Positions 12,267 to 26,082 of a stretch of 64,000 nucleotides of DNA are shown here, piece after piece. The notes under the pieces are model-generated. The model was not told the origin of the DNA. It saw only the letters and a list, made by a program, of their open reading frames with translations, and ran no database searches. A program made the translations under genes and the position numbers. This DNA is from Anseranas semipalmata (lineage: Eukaryota; Chordata; Aves; Anseriformes; Anseranatidae): positions 320,531-384,530 of the forward strand of contig VXAA01001965.1 in the NCBI GenBank assembly GCA_013399115.1. Direction: 5' to 3'. How positions within the stretch are numbered: position 1 is the first letter of the stretch; each line of letters starts with the position of its first letter.

Positions 12267-15200
12267 GAGGGAGGCAGGAGTAAAGTGTTGAGAACCACAG
12301 AAAAGGGGAAGTGGAAACAGAGGAGCAACTTTAAAAGAATGGCCCGAAACCCAGTTCTCCACGCAAGCTGTGACAAAATCCTTAGCCTGGAGATGTTGTG
12401 GGTATACCACCTACCTGCGTGACCGATGTGTCCTAGCAGTGCGCAGCGCTTTCTCAGCCTGCAAATACTTGCATGCTCACACACCAGTTACATTTTATGG
12501 CCTGGAAACAATAGTAATGATGATAAGAGAAATGCCTATAATATGGCAAATTAATATTGCTAGCAAACTCTTCAATATTACCTTTTCCAGCAACGTTATA
12601 GAGATAGGAGAAAGCCCTAACAAATTATGTATGGAGTATAAAAATAATAAATTAAATTACAAGTGAACAGCAACTCAATATTTTGCATGAAAAATCAATT
12701 TTCTCTCTCAGCTCTGTTATACAGCAGGCAAAAGAAAGAACCCAGCATATTATTTCCTCAGACTCCAAAACCGCTGAAGTAGAGACCTTACTGTTATTTT
12801 TCTAAGCCATTAAAGCTGCTTCCTTTTGTACTGGTTTTCATTTTGGGTTTCTCCTTCCACCCTCCGCTGGCTCCATGTTACAGTAACTTTATAGGTGGAG
12901 CTGATAGCATTGCCTAATTTTATGTCAGTCCATATTTTATATTGCAAGGCTTGTTTACTCTGCTTATAACTTTACCAAACTTTAAGTTTTACAGGTGAAT
13001 TTTACCATTCCGGTTATCAGGCTCAGACAGGCTGCGGGGTGTTTGCATTTGTTTAATTTCATTTCACTCCAAGTGAATCCACTTTTTCTGTAAACAAAAT
13101 GATGGAAATATATGTGGCTCTACGCTGGTAAAAGTAAACACACAAATTTAGTGCTCCTTTTCCTGAGCAGCACATCTTTCCTTACGATTTGTATCCTGAA
13201 ATTCATGGGAGACTGCTTGCTTGACATAGGAAAAGACTTCTGCTGGGGACATGAAATTTTGGCAAAATTTGGCCAAGCTGCAAGACCATTGAAAAATCAG
13301 TTTGTACATGCTAAGACACTTTTCAGGCTTCATGGCTTATTTCTTTAACTATTTTATCCACACTGAGCTTGATGCAGGACAGATTAAGCAGGACGTTCCT
13401 TACAACTGTAATTTTAACCAAAGATGTCAGAAAAGGTGTTTGGAAATGGCAGCCTGGAGCACACCTTCCCAGGATGACTGGAAACCCAGCTAGGAGAGGA
13501 AACTGGCTGAGAAACTGGGAGCTGGGGCTCAGGAAGAGCCTGCAACTGGGATAAGGAGTGCAGAAAATAAGACTAGTGAAGGCTGGCAAATCAAAATTAG
13601 GTGGACATGCCTAAAAGACAGACTGGAGCAACCAGGTGAACCAGAGCCAGGAACAGGACAGAAAAAAAGTGTATGACACTGCCTTCTAGGATGCGAAGGG
13701 ACTGAAGAGACATCGCCCACCCTTGAAAAGTTTAATCCCTGTTTATGATCAAACTGAGTGTCAATACAATGCTAAGCAACAGGATTTTCGGTTTGTTTTA
13801 ATTTGCTACTAAAATCCTTAGGCAATTTCATAAATGCATTAAAGGGACATTATTATCGACCTTAATAATGTCAGAAAAATGCTCTTGAGTGTACAGCAGT
13901 GACACAGAATTGTACTGCCTTTGTTTTGCCATTTATTATGTCTCTATTTGACTTTATAACCCCACGATGCTTTCTCACAGTCTGTGTGTTTGTTTGTGTG
14001 TGCACATGCAAACATCCAGAGATATTCACCAGTGCAGATTTTACGTGGGTGGACTCTGAAATATCCTCCCTCTGCCTGCCGGTGCAGACAGCAAACAGAC
14101 TGCGCCCCAAATTCCACCACTGGGCTCGCGCAGGTCGGAGACGAAAAATAAAAGCACGGCGGGGAAAGCATCTCCCACACAACTGGCCCCTTTAGAGCTT
14201 CATCCAAAATCCAATTAAGTCTTTGAAAAAGCATTGGTTTGTAGCCCTTTCACTAGGATTCATTTCAATTAGCTTTGGATCAGGTCATTAGTAATTTTTT
14301 ACTCAGCCAGGTGGCATTTTTTACCAATGCAGATTTCACATTGAGAATATCAGAAAGCCATTGAATAGCCATTGAGCAGGCTGTATGGGGAAAAAGGGCC
14401 ATGCTGTAAATCAAAACTTACTCAGAGACTTTTTTTCTTTGGATCTTTCGCATTCCTGCTGAAGCTTTCATCTCTTCACAAAGGGTGCTGTGCTCCCCGT
14501 TTTTCTCTTGAAAGTCAGGAATGAGTTTACCAGTGCGGTCTTGGCAGGTTTTATTTTCCGAGGAGTTAATGGCTGCAGTTGAAAGCAGTACACAGCTGTA
14601 GGTGTATGTTGTTGCTACTAGTTTTGGAAAGTTGTCTTTTAGGGATCACGTAAACATGAGCTTAGTTGAAATACATGTGTCTGTCTCACTGAAGTCAATG
14701 GTATGTAAGCCCAGTTTCCAGAAGTACAGCATGCTGTGTGCATGATGCAGTACTTTGGGGAATAGTTGTTACCCACTTCCTTACCTTGATAAAACTTGTA
14801 AGCTATAACATCTTTTACTGTTCCAAATCCACCACCACAGGATGAATTTTGGTGGAGGTCTGGCTCTGTGCTCAGCAGACAATGCAGAAACACACGTGTG
14901 TGCTCATCTCCCCCTTCTCTCCAGTCAGATTTTGCAGAAGAAGTAAGACACGCATCTTGTCCCAGCACAGCAGCTGCAAAATCTGGAGGAAGAGGATGCT
15001 TGGAGGATGCCTTTATCCTCCGTGTGCAGCGGGGGGGGAGCTGCCCCACAGCAATAAGATAACAACGCAGCGTGCTGTACTGCCATCTAGCCCGTGTACG
15101 ATGCTGCGGAGAGCACTGCAGATTTAGCTAGAAGGATATTAATGATCGGGACCTGCCATTTTCAACCTGTGGTCGAAAAATCCCCACAGAGTAAGAGCGG

Positions 15201-15372
15201 CTTCTAAAGGGTCCAAGAAAGGTCATGCAGGGAAGCAAGCCTGTTGTCAATAGAGTTACATCTGCTAGATAACAGGCTGCACCACCACTGGAAAATATGT
15301 AGGGGACTGCAGCTGGAACAGGTTGAAAACACACTTATCTAAAAAGATCAAATAAAACCTCTACTTCCACAC

Positions 15373-15378
15373 CAAAAC

Positions 15379-15400
<22 letters not shown>
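15373..15400. repeat. (AAAAC)n microsatellite
   Basis: Short tandem of caaaa/caaaaa units, slightly irregular in unit length. No function is suggested. Confidence 0.85.
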
Positions 15401-15409
<9 letters not shown>

Positions 15410-17148
15410 TATTGTGGACGCTTTTAGTGGTGCACTCACTGAAAGCAAAAGTATCTGCCAGGATGGACGAAGTCAAATGAGCCACTTCTGCAGTCTGTGC
15501 TGGGCCAGAAACTAATGGCCTGTATTTCCTAGTGCCTTTGAGTGCCACACCATCACACTGTGTTGGTGTTGCTTCCTGTTTAAAGATGGTAGCTGTGGCA
15601 TCCTCACTTTCTGGACATTTTTAATGAGAGCCATGAGGTCAATTTGTCTCTGCAGGAAGCCTGCATTCAGCAAGTGCAATTTTCTGGCCCCCTCAGTACT
15701 AGCATGCTCTTCACGAAGGCAGGGCTTTCCAGGGTTGCTGTAGCAGGCACTCATCCTGCAGACTTTGGAAGAAATCCAAGTCACTAAACCTCTTCAGAAG
15801 GCATTGGGATGGTAACAAACGCAGTGTGGTAAAAGCATCATTACCTTTTTGGAAAGGTAATGGCTGTGCTCTCTGCCATCAAACTCTGGGTCACCAGTAG
15901 GAGCATCTATTCCTGGGTTGTGCCACCTAACACCAGGCAACTCCATGGCTGATGTGAAGGATGCGTGTGCAAGATGAGCACGGATGTCAGAGAAGGAGCT
16001 GCACACCCAGCTGAGATGCTGTGCCACCCCAGGGAGAAGGTAGCAAGAAGAAGGTGAACTTAATGGGGATGGCTTTTATTGCCCAGTTCAAAAGCTGGCT
16101 GTGATTTACCTGGCTCTGTCAAACCTCTCCATCACAGCCCTAGCCAATTCTTAGCTAGGAGTAGTACGTCTTCTGCTCTATATTGGGAAGTAATGCGCGG
16201 AGAGAGAAGTGGGTAAGTGGCCGCGAGGCTAGCACCATGTCCACGCTGCTGTGCGGGCATGAGGATCACAAGTACAGTCCTGCCATTGATACAAGGCCCC
16301 AGAGAGAAGCCTTGCCAGGAGATAGGGTTTTTGGAGCCTCCTTCAGCAAAGCCATCCTCAACACCACCACACTCAGCAGCCGAGACTGAAAATATCCTTC
16401 GTTCACTACAGAACACCTGCAGGCTTGGGACAGCCCAGATAGTGATTCACATCCAGTCTTTCTACATACAAAAATAAATAAACAATTAATCACACATTTC
16501 TAAAAGTGGCATTTTTATAAATATCCAAGACAGATGCTTCATCTGTTCCGTAGCAGTGTCATCTAGCTTATGTAAGCGGGCAGAAATGTCAGCATGAGAA
16601 ATTTTCAAACAAAGATGCTTTGGGGCCGATATCACTCAGATTTTTTCTCCTCCAACCCCCGCCCCAAGTTTATATGGATTTGGGTTTTGTTACATTTTTG
16701 GGTTTCATTCAGTTGAACTGCAAAGAGAGAGATGAACAGTTTTGCTGTGCTATGCCTATGTCTCTGTTTTGAAAGGGCCACGGTAACCATCTGTGAAATA
16801 CCTAGGGAACAGTAGGAGCAGATAGCTTATTGTCACAATTAAGTGGCCCTTACCACAGCAGAAAGAAAAATTTTTACCTCTCAAAGCAGCCAGCTAAGGC
16901 TTAATGAACACTCACAAGCCCAAATAAACTTAATAAGCCTGAACTGATGAAGATAAAGATAATCACAACAGAGAAAGGCTCTGCTCCCATGGCGAGACTA
17001 GCCCGGGTGGGATGACCATGGCACCAGCACTGCGCAAGTCAGTGGCAGGGAAGCCTCTCCCTGAAAGATGCCGGGGCCTCGAGGTACATCATCTCACGGC
17101 TCTGGAGAGTTACAAGCTCCCCAGGCATGCCCTAAAACAGAGCAGGTT

Positions 17149-17196
17149 GTGCTCAACCAGCTCACAATCTGGTTGTCTGTGCTCAACCAGCTCACA
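17149..17196. repeat. Two-copy tandem duplication, period 30
   Basis: An 18-base word (gtgctcaaccagctcaca) occurs at 17149-17166 and again at 17179-17196. The first copy is preceded by ggtt, so ggttg...caacc can form a small hairpin. It looks like a local replication slippage duplication. Confidence 0.8.
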
Positions 17197-17402
17197 GTCC
17201 CCCACCTCTGCCCACCCCAGCGAGAACAAGAGTTTGCTCGAGTTTACGGTTCAAGTTATAAAACTCCATGCTTCTGACAGAAATATTCCCTAGAATAATG
17301 CCTGGGAGCCTGCCACTTGGCAGTCCTCAGGTGCACACTCCAGTGAAAACAATTTGTAGGTATACAAGAAGAGGAGAAAGAGAGAGGAAAGCTTTTTATA
17401 AC

Positions 17403-17424
17403 TTTTTTTTTTTTTTTTTTTTTT
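17403..17424. repeat. Poly-T homopolymer (22 T)
   Basis: Uninterrupted T run without a recognised adjoining retroposon body. Confidence 0.9.
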
Positions 17425-20400
17425 AAGGTGCCAGTATCTAGCTCCTTATTTTGAATTTATTTGATTCCCTAACAGGCAAGGTACAAGGTTTAAAATAAAA
17501 GACTAGACCAGTGGTCCATCTAAAACCACCATGTGAAAAGACTTCCTTGACTGCTTTTCTCTGTTTGTTGCGCTGGACTCTTGTCAGCTCCATCATTTTG
17601 TTCTTTTTATCCTGTTGCCAGTCATGAGAAGAAATAATGGTGCTTGTGAGAAGGCTCTTCCTCACCACTGATAGAGACAAAGCTTTTGTGTGAAAGTTTA
17701 TAAATCTTTGGCATAAGAGGGTGAATTTCTCATGGAATTAAATGGTAGTTTGTCACGTCATTTTTCTTATGGCTGAATTTTCTTTGAATGATGCCTACAT
17801 ATTGGTATAGGTTCGTGAAAGGTGCTAACAGCAGGACATTTCCTCACCCAAAGTGAAGAGCGTAGACACACAGAATAACTGGTAGCTGCAGTGATGCAAA
17901 CATCATTTTATCTTGTTTTATGTAAACTCTTCCAGAAAACAAGAATTCTGTATGTTTTCATACCTGATTCCTTCACTTTGGACTCTTTCCTCTCACAGCC
18001 AAAACCAAATACATTCCAAATTTTCCTTAGGGAGGAAAACTTACTCTCTCTTTCAAGTCACACCAAAAATATAGCTGACCCAGTTACCACTCTATTCTTT
18101 AGAGCTGCTCAGTCAGAAATCAGCTGGGGAAGGCAGGATGAATAAATGACATTCTGGATCAAATACATAATTAAAGGGTACTAAACACAGCTGGCCGTAA
18201 TTTTTTCAAAGGAAAAGGATGCTATAATGTCTTCTGTAAATCAACATTTTTCACTTTGTCATGTTATCAAAATTTTTATTTTTTGAATGTCTCACATTTT
18301 TAATACAGCTGTTTCTACCAAAACAGCTAGAAACAACTAAGAAAAAATAACTGAAGCTAGTTTTCACAAGAAATTACTTTTTAAGTATGATTTTCTTTGT
18401 GGAACGTAACCACTCTTCCCTGAAACTGCTACTTGATTTGAGAAAATTTTACTTTTTCTCTGAAAGTTTACCAAAAGGTGTTCACTTTTTTTTTTCTCCC
18501 CAAAATACCTATAAAGTAATAACTGTTTTGTGATTATGTCAATAATCTGAGCTTAATTTGACATCATCTCACAGAGTTTATTTACAATTTTGAAGTGATT
18601 ATCAGTACTTTCATTTACCAAAAGCTCTACATTAAACTCTACTCTTCTGATTGTTATTTGACGACTATTTTTATAAAGACTTGAAAGGAAACCTATTTCT
18701 CCCTCTCCCAAATATGAAGATACATTTAGAACTCTGCAAAATGAAACCACTTTAATATTTAAAATATACTAACCTTTTTCTCTTTCAGGTCCTAAAAATG
18801 AAGAAAATACATAAAATCTATTTTTTCAAGGGAACCAAGTGGTTGTTACTTCCCCGTCAGCTTAAATCAATTTAGAGTACTGTACATGCACTTCCATTGC
18901 TGCTATTATATTATTTTTATTTGATCACATAGCAGCTTTTCCCCTTCAAAGGCTTAACTGCTTCCAATAATAATCAGGAAGAAGTAACCTCAGAACTTTC
19001 TCATAGAATCTCACTTCTCATTTTTCTTCCACTTCTGACCTTCCTCTAAGCCTCCTCCCCTCAGAAAGAGACGGTGTGTGTGTGTGAACACCATTAATTA
19101 ATTTATCTATCATACACATTGGTGGAAAGTGTGTCCCCTGAATGTTTCTTTGTTAGGAATAAGTGTCTCATCAATCTCATACAGATCAACCCACATACAC
19201 AATTAAAGCCAAACAGAGTAATGACCACTGTGTTTTGAGGGCACACAACGTGACGTCCAGGGAATGCATTCAGCCATGGCTTGTTCAGCACAAGCATGCA
19301 CACCTCCTTGCCTCCTCTAAGCAATCTTCCAGGATGAAAATCTTTCTCTAGAGAGTCAGCAATGGTTTTGACCAATTTCCATAGCCATTGCCTTTTGGAG
19401 GGAAAAGGAAACCAGGAGGGCAGGACTGAGGGAAACAAAGATGCAGGGGGGACAGGGTGCTGGTGTTTTTAGGAAAAGTGTTCTAGCTCACCCTGGGTAA
19501 AGGGCCACAGGAGATCATTGCCCTCTGCAAGCACTTTCCTCCCATAAAGAAAGCTTATAAGCTCCTCAGCTGATGCCTGGGGATCCTCAGGCTAACTAAT
19601 ATCCCAGGCTACTTCTTGATGTAAACACAGCTTGGTCCCTACCTTCTACACACTGCGCTTGTTGTTATGCTGCAGTAATAGGAGGGTGATAGGAAGATTT
19701 ACAAAGGTGAAAACAGAGAAACGAGCAAATTTACTACATGCTTTCTTAATCTTTTCTTGGGAATAAAATTCAAACTCAGAAGTTTTCTTTGCTCTCCTTT
19801 ACCTCTGGTTGCTACTTGGGTTTCCTTTCTGTTTAGATCTCTCCAAACTCATGTTTTGTTTATGTTGCAATCAAGTTGCAAGTGAATTATTTTTATTAAT
19901 TCTTTCATTTAAGAAACAAAAGTTCACATTGACTAAAGTGCTGATTACAACTTTTAAAGTTGTTTTAGAACAAATTCCTAGTAGAATTTCTTTTAATCAA
20001 TTTAGAACCATTCTACTTTTTTGTTGTTGTTGTTGGAAATAAATTTAACTATGAAAACATGAAGTCATTTGCAAATGTCTTATATTGTTTTGACTTATAT
20101 TGTTTTTACCTCTTAAACTGAAAGTCAATCAGTGCCATCTCGGCACTAATGTCGTTTTGATTTCTCTTACTCTGAAATATTCTTTTTCATAATTTGTTGG
20201 CACGTTGAAAGTAAACAAGTTATTTGCAGAGCTCTAGCTGTAGCCCTTGTAGCATGTGTAAGTCTGTGTGTTAATCCACAAATGTTCTTCTATTCTGGGA
20301 ACTTGATCTTGGATCGAATCACAGAAATGCACACTGCTGAGTACATGACAACTGGAATAATTATATTCTTACTAAGTTTCAAATTAGTTTGGAAAAATAA

Positions 20401-23400
20401 TGTCATCATTATGTATTATAGGAAATGACTTACCCAGTTCTACCTCAACATTTAGACCCAAACCTCATGAATAACTCATCTAGTAGGATGAAAGTTATTA
20501 AATACTGCATTATCTTTACTTGTGTTATGGTCTTCAAACATGACTTTATTTTGCTATGAAGTTAGAAAAAAGGTAAGTATACCTTGCATCTAGTGTTTCC
20601 CAATGAAAAAGGAAGTTCCCCAATAGGGCCAAATCAAACTTATTATAACAGAGGCACACATCAAAATAAAAAAAAAAAAGCTGCTGAGGAAATGTGCATT
20701 AAGGAACATATGCTAGAAAAATAGCATAGCTTGTGCTTTGTAGGCACCAAAAGCAGAATTCTTCCAAGGTTGTAGAGATTGTCTCTGTCTGATATGGTGG
20801 TCCACTGTGGATCCTTTATGGATAGTGGAAATACAGTTGTGGAGCAAAATTTTAGACGTTACCTTATATGAGTCACTGTACTTCCATAATACTGCTTTCT
20901 TGCTGTTGACTAGATGGGCACTCCCAATGTGTACCTCTAGACTGGAAAAAATTTAGATGTCTAAATGTGGCCAAAGCCCATCACAGATGACTGCACACCA
21001 CAGCAGAGAAGTTCTAATTCAAACAACTAGATCTTAAGCAGAAATTAAGTCTTTAGACTCTGCAATTTGCCTTAATATATACCAATTTGATAAGTTGAAG
21101 ACTCCATTGTAGAGGGGTCTGGCTTCCAGTCAAACTGTACACTAACGGCCTTACTGTGGCCTATGTTGAGAACTACTAATTAACATCGGAAATAATTAGC
21201 AGCGGGACTTTACAGTCTCAGATAAATTAGGACAAAATTGCATAAGTGTGATATTCATAGTAAACTTTTTCAGATTTGAAAAATTCCACCCAACTCTGTT
21301 TTCCCCTCTTTTGGGTGTAGAATAAGCATCCTAAGCTTCAGCAGCTGATACAACAGAGAATGCATTCAGAGGGTCCTTTAGTACATATGACATCAAACAC
21401 AGAGCAGCAGAGTCCTATGGAAATGAAAGCATTTCTCTAGCACTGGAAGATGAATTGAAAAGGAATTTGGGGAAACTGAGCGCTTGGAAGTGGAACAAGG
21501 GAGCTAGGCAGGCTAAAAGAAATTAAGTTATCAAAACACAACAGGAAAGGAACATGAGGGATATATGCTAGGCTGATGAAAAGTAATACAGAACAGGAAT
21601 GATAGCTGCTTGTCAAATTTAATAAGTAGGCAAGCATTTGGGTGGAGGTTCTCTAAACAACAAGTATCTTTTGAAAGAGTATTTGAACTTCAGTGTTGCC
21701 AAAATCCCTTTGCACTAGCCAAGGTAGTTTGGCACTCTCAGCTGCACAGGGAGTGCAGAATTGTCAGTGTTAGCACTGAATTTTCTGGCTTTTGCGAGTT
21801 CCATTATTACTGTAGGTTTTTTTTTTTCCCCTCTCCATACATAATGCAGATTATGATTCTACTCATAGAGCTGCAACAGGTGAAGAGAACACTGGCTGCC
21901 CTAGCAGTATTCCCCAATATACTCTGTGCAGCTACTGATTGCATTCATGTTTTTCCCACAGCAGCCTCTGCATGCAATAAGGAAAACATACAGGCAGTGA
22001 AAAAACAGTCAGAGCAACGAGCTTTGACTAGCCTCTTTATTGCCTGGGAATGTATGGGAAGTGAAGGAAGATTGTGAGGAATTTAACCATGACTACCATT
22101 TGTGAGTGAATATAAATTTCATGTCTGGCTGACCATCTCCTAATTGCTGCTGATTTTTTTTCTTTTCCAGTGGAGCTGACTTTTGAAACTGGTTCTTCTT
22201 GATCAGCCCGTGCAGAGCCGGTGCCTGCTAGGAGGCAATTAACAAGAATTAACACAGGTGCTCCACTTGGCTCCCATCCATGGTAGGCAGCAGCGCAGCT
22301 CCTTGCCCTCAATGCCAACCTAAGAACATTCCTCTGGCAGGGATGCACAGTGCTGCGCAATGTGATTGCAACTTACAGAAAGCAAGATTTTTGTCTGTCC
22401 ATTGGTTTATTTGAAGCTGAGCTTTTTATTCTAGTTACTGTCTCTGCATAATGGACAAGAGCACTTTACCTCTCAGCCTTGTTGTTGCTGATCAGTAGTG
22501 ATCTGAAATGTAGTTATAGACACTGCGTATTTAGTGTATTTGGGAGCCAGAGCTGAAAAAGTAACAATTTACACATTTCAGTTCCGGTTAATGTGAGTCA
22601 GTCACAGGATAAACAGATTTACCATGCCAGTAACTCTGAGATGAATTGGTAAGGTGAAAAAAATGATTTTTGAGTTTAGCAGCCTCACTGGCTGTGTTCA
22701 GCATTAATACCTCACGCTTATACTATCATTACCTGATTTTGAAGTGGCTTAGGAGATGGACACATATAGATGGAGAAGGTGAAACAAAGCAAGGTGCAGT
22801 GATAGAGTGCATGAGATGCACTGAGAAAGCTAGGAATGAAAACCAAGTCTCATGAGTTATAACCCTCTATCTTTTAATAACACCCACTCACTTTATGGAC
22901 CTTTCATTTTCATCACCTGTTTGTCTTATTTTTCCAGTGACAACATACACAAGAACAGTTCACTCAACAGAAGCCCTCAACTCTTTCCTAAGTGTAAGAA
23001 CTGGAGACCCCACAGCTGTTGAAGAGTTAACTTCATGAAATAGGTAAGGGCTTGAAGAAAGGTATTGAATTCGTTCGGTGTATTTATGTGGTGCCTTGTA
23101 ACTATGACTGAGGTCCCTAGGGCTAACACAAATGCTGAAAATGCTACAATTAATGTGTTGATTATAATTCCTGTTTCTTCAAAATGCTACTGTATGGGAA
23201 CCGAGGATCCCACCTACAAGCATAATTATTCCTTGAAATACTGTCTTTAAGGTGCTCATAAAGTACAACTTCTGTCTTGCTTTGCACACTTGTTAACTGA
23301 AGATAAATATCAACTCCTATTCTAAGAAAAAGTAGCCTTGCAATAGGGAGAGGGCTGCCCTAGGAATTACTTAAAACATGTTCTTAAATGGCAGGTGGTA

Positions 23401-26015
23401 CAAAATAATGCATGGGTTGACTGTACAGAGTCCTTGGTTGTTGACAAGTCAGAAAAGATAAACTAGGGTAAAGGCAGGTAGTTTGAATAGTGGCATTGTA
23501 CTAGTGGGCTAGAAGAGCAAGTTAGGCAAAGTGATAGCAAGAGCAGCAGCAAATCTCATCCTGGTAAATTAGAGGAAAAACACAGCTGTTGAAGTGCGGG
23601 CCTTCTCAGTCACTTCTGCATGCACCAGTCCAGATTTGGCCCCCTCCTACAATAGTATCACCATTCTCTACCTCAAGATACACATATGCTGTGCCAAATC
23701 ACAGCCAATAGTGAAATATAAATAAGAATTAGAATTTGTGCAAGAACTACCTTAACTCCAACCGCAAGTTTTCAATATATGGAATTTCATGCAGCATACA
23801 AAATCAGATGATGCAGTGGGCACTTCTCCATTCTCACTCTTATTCTTTAGCTGTATGTAAGCTACAGAATAGAGTTTCATTAAAGCAATGGATATACCAG
23901 AAACCACTGGCACGGAAGAATTATATTCCCACACAGCATAACTGAGGCTGCGAGAAAAACGGCAGGTTGTCCTTCATAAATATTTTAAAATTAAACTGTA
24001 GAAAAGTCTGACTTACATTCATTTTGTGAACTTTAAAGATGACTATTTCTATCTCTACACCTACATATGTTCCCACACAAAATACTGTACTAATTTACAG
24101 TAAGAGCACACAGAGGATTATATCCTGACTGAGATTCATACTTTAAAACACAGTAGAAATAGTAATATTCAGAGATACAGAAAGTCCAGAGTAAAAAGAG
24201 AGATTCTTGGGGGGTGGGTGGGAAGGGATAAATTCACAAAACCCAGCAAAAATTTGGTCTGTGAGGAGAGTTTCAGCTCTGTTGCTGCAGGCTGAAAGGG
24301 TAATAGACAAAGGGGAATCATACTCCACAATAAAACCAAAGCTTGGATAACATAAACCAGAATTAATACTGCTATGCGAATACTTTAATATTACAAACAT
24401 AACTGATTGTCTTGATTAAAATATTGTATTAAATCTAGAAAAAGTGGATCATAAAAATTAAGTAGGATTTGACCATACTTTCACAGTCTATTTTGTTTAT
24501 GACACAAAACCCATTGCTCTCGGTTAATTTATTTTTTGGTTACTCTTTGCATCTTTATGTTTTTGGAGATTCAGTATGATGTTTAGGTACAAACGGGGTT
24601 TTAAAGAAAACTTTTTTTAGGATGTCCGCACGATTACATTCTGAGTTGCACAGCTAAAACCAGTAAAGAAGCCAGTAGTTTTTCCACTAGCATTAGCTAC
24701 ATTACTCCCTCCAGTCAAACATCTAAACTAAGACTGCTGTGATATTGCAGCTTGGTTTCCCACCCTTCCTCATCTCTTTTGGGATTCGTGGCATTTTTAT
24801 CTCTATTCTTCCAAGGTCTGCCACAGACAGGCTGGAAGGCATTGAGGAGGTCTTCTCACAGGGGATGCTTCCAATTCCCAATTGATAAAATGCAAATAAC
24901 AGTTATTTCCTTCATGTGCTGCAGTCCAATAATAAAAAGCACATAAAAAAAAATTAAAAAAAAAGCAAGTTGTTATAATTAGGAAAAGTTTCCTATGCAC
25001 AGCTGTTAGCTAAAAGAAATCTTACCTTCCCTGTCTCTCTGGTCCCAGTTAAGACCATCTAATATTCATGCCCTTTCAGTTAAGTTGGTTCCAGGGGAAA
25101 AAAAAAAAAAAAGTGAAGCAGTAGCTTTTGGTTTCTACCACAAGATCAAAACCACCACTGTCACATAACTCCAAATGCTGACCTAGTATACATTCACTGT
25201 CCCAGTTCCAACATGTTCAGAAAGTATTGAGAAGAGCATGTTGTCCTGGCAGGTTTTTATTCTCAAGCAGGTACCCTATGTCCTCTTACAGTTGTTGGAA
25301 AGCTGGAATAAGGTGTTCTGGGTAATTTGGAGAAAACAAAGTCATGGGACCACACCTGCTCTGAATGAAAGTGGTACTGCAGGTGATAAAGTCAAGCACA
25401 GATCTAGCATTAATTGCTGTAGCATTATAGCCTAATATGTTGCATAGCATAAACTTCATGAGACTATATTTGTTTTTATATCTGCCATATAACAGGGGCC
25501 AATGATAAGGTCTACTGCACACAACAGTCAGGATGTTCCTTCAATCTGCTGGTGGGAACCTGCATTTTGTTGAATGTGGCCTTGGCATGCAAGCAGTGCT
25601 GAATTAAGAGAGGATCATGGATCATCTTGTTTGATACACTGCAAGCTCTGAGGCAGGTTCCTCAAAGGCAGTGACTTGCTCCAGCCCCTACTGAACAGAA
25701 TTTTTAGGCTTGGAAAGCTCAACTCCATCAAGTAGTCACAGACAGAACTGAAAAAGACAAAAAGAAAAAGGCAAATAAGTTTCCAGTGTCTAACAAGGTT
25801 TTAAACTCTACTATTTTATTAGCATTATTAAAAATAAAATAAAATGATAATAAAAAAAAGATCTAGGGGCTCCAACCTGCATGCTTTCATTGCGCAGCTA
25901 AAATAACGGAGGGAAATCTCCCACCTGAAGCCCCAGCCCAGCAGGGCTCAACGCAGCGAGCAGACACCAGGAAAAATACTGCCTGCTTCTGCTCGTTGCA
26001 AAACTGCTTTCCGTG

Positions 26016-26029
26016 TAGCCATCTAGTGG
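26016..26029 (-). promoter_or_regulatory. Candidate CTCF-type core motif
   Basis: The twelve bases GCCATCTAGTGG fit the reverse complement of the CTCF core without mismatch, and the two outer bases do not fit. By my rough estimate from base degeneracy, about 0.1 such core matches would be expected by chance on both strands of this window. Occupancy cannot be judged from sequence. Confidence 0.3.
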
Positions 26030-26063
26030 AAAGCAACTGAAATGCTCCCAATTAGGAAAAATT

Positions 26064-26082
26064 AAAAAAAAAAAAAAAAAAA
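26064..26082. repeat. Poly-A homopolymer (19 A)
   Basis: Uninterrupted A run following an AATTAGGAAAAATT context. No retroposon body was recognised. Confidence 0.9.

Noticed and set aside
11862..12410. 182-codon minus-strand frame
   Set aside because: It reads a run of phenylalanines through a poly-A tract and shows no domain. A compositional artefact.
12197..12484. Possible retroposed gene with a poly-A tail at 12238-12266
   Set aside because: The sequence before the A run has no resemblance to a known transcript on either strand, and no flanking target duplication is evident.
20311..20320. ggatcgaatc, resembling a tRNA B-box
   Set aside because: No A-box, acceptor stem or cloverleaf pairing could be found around it.
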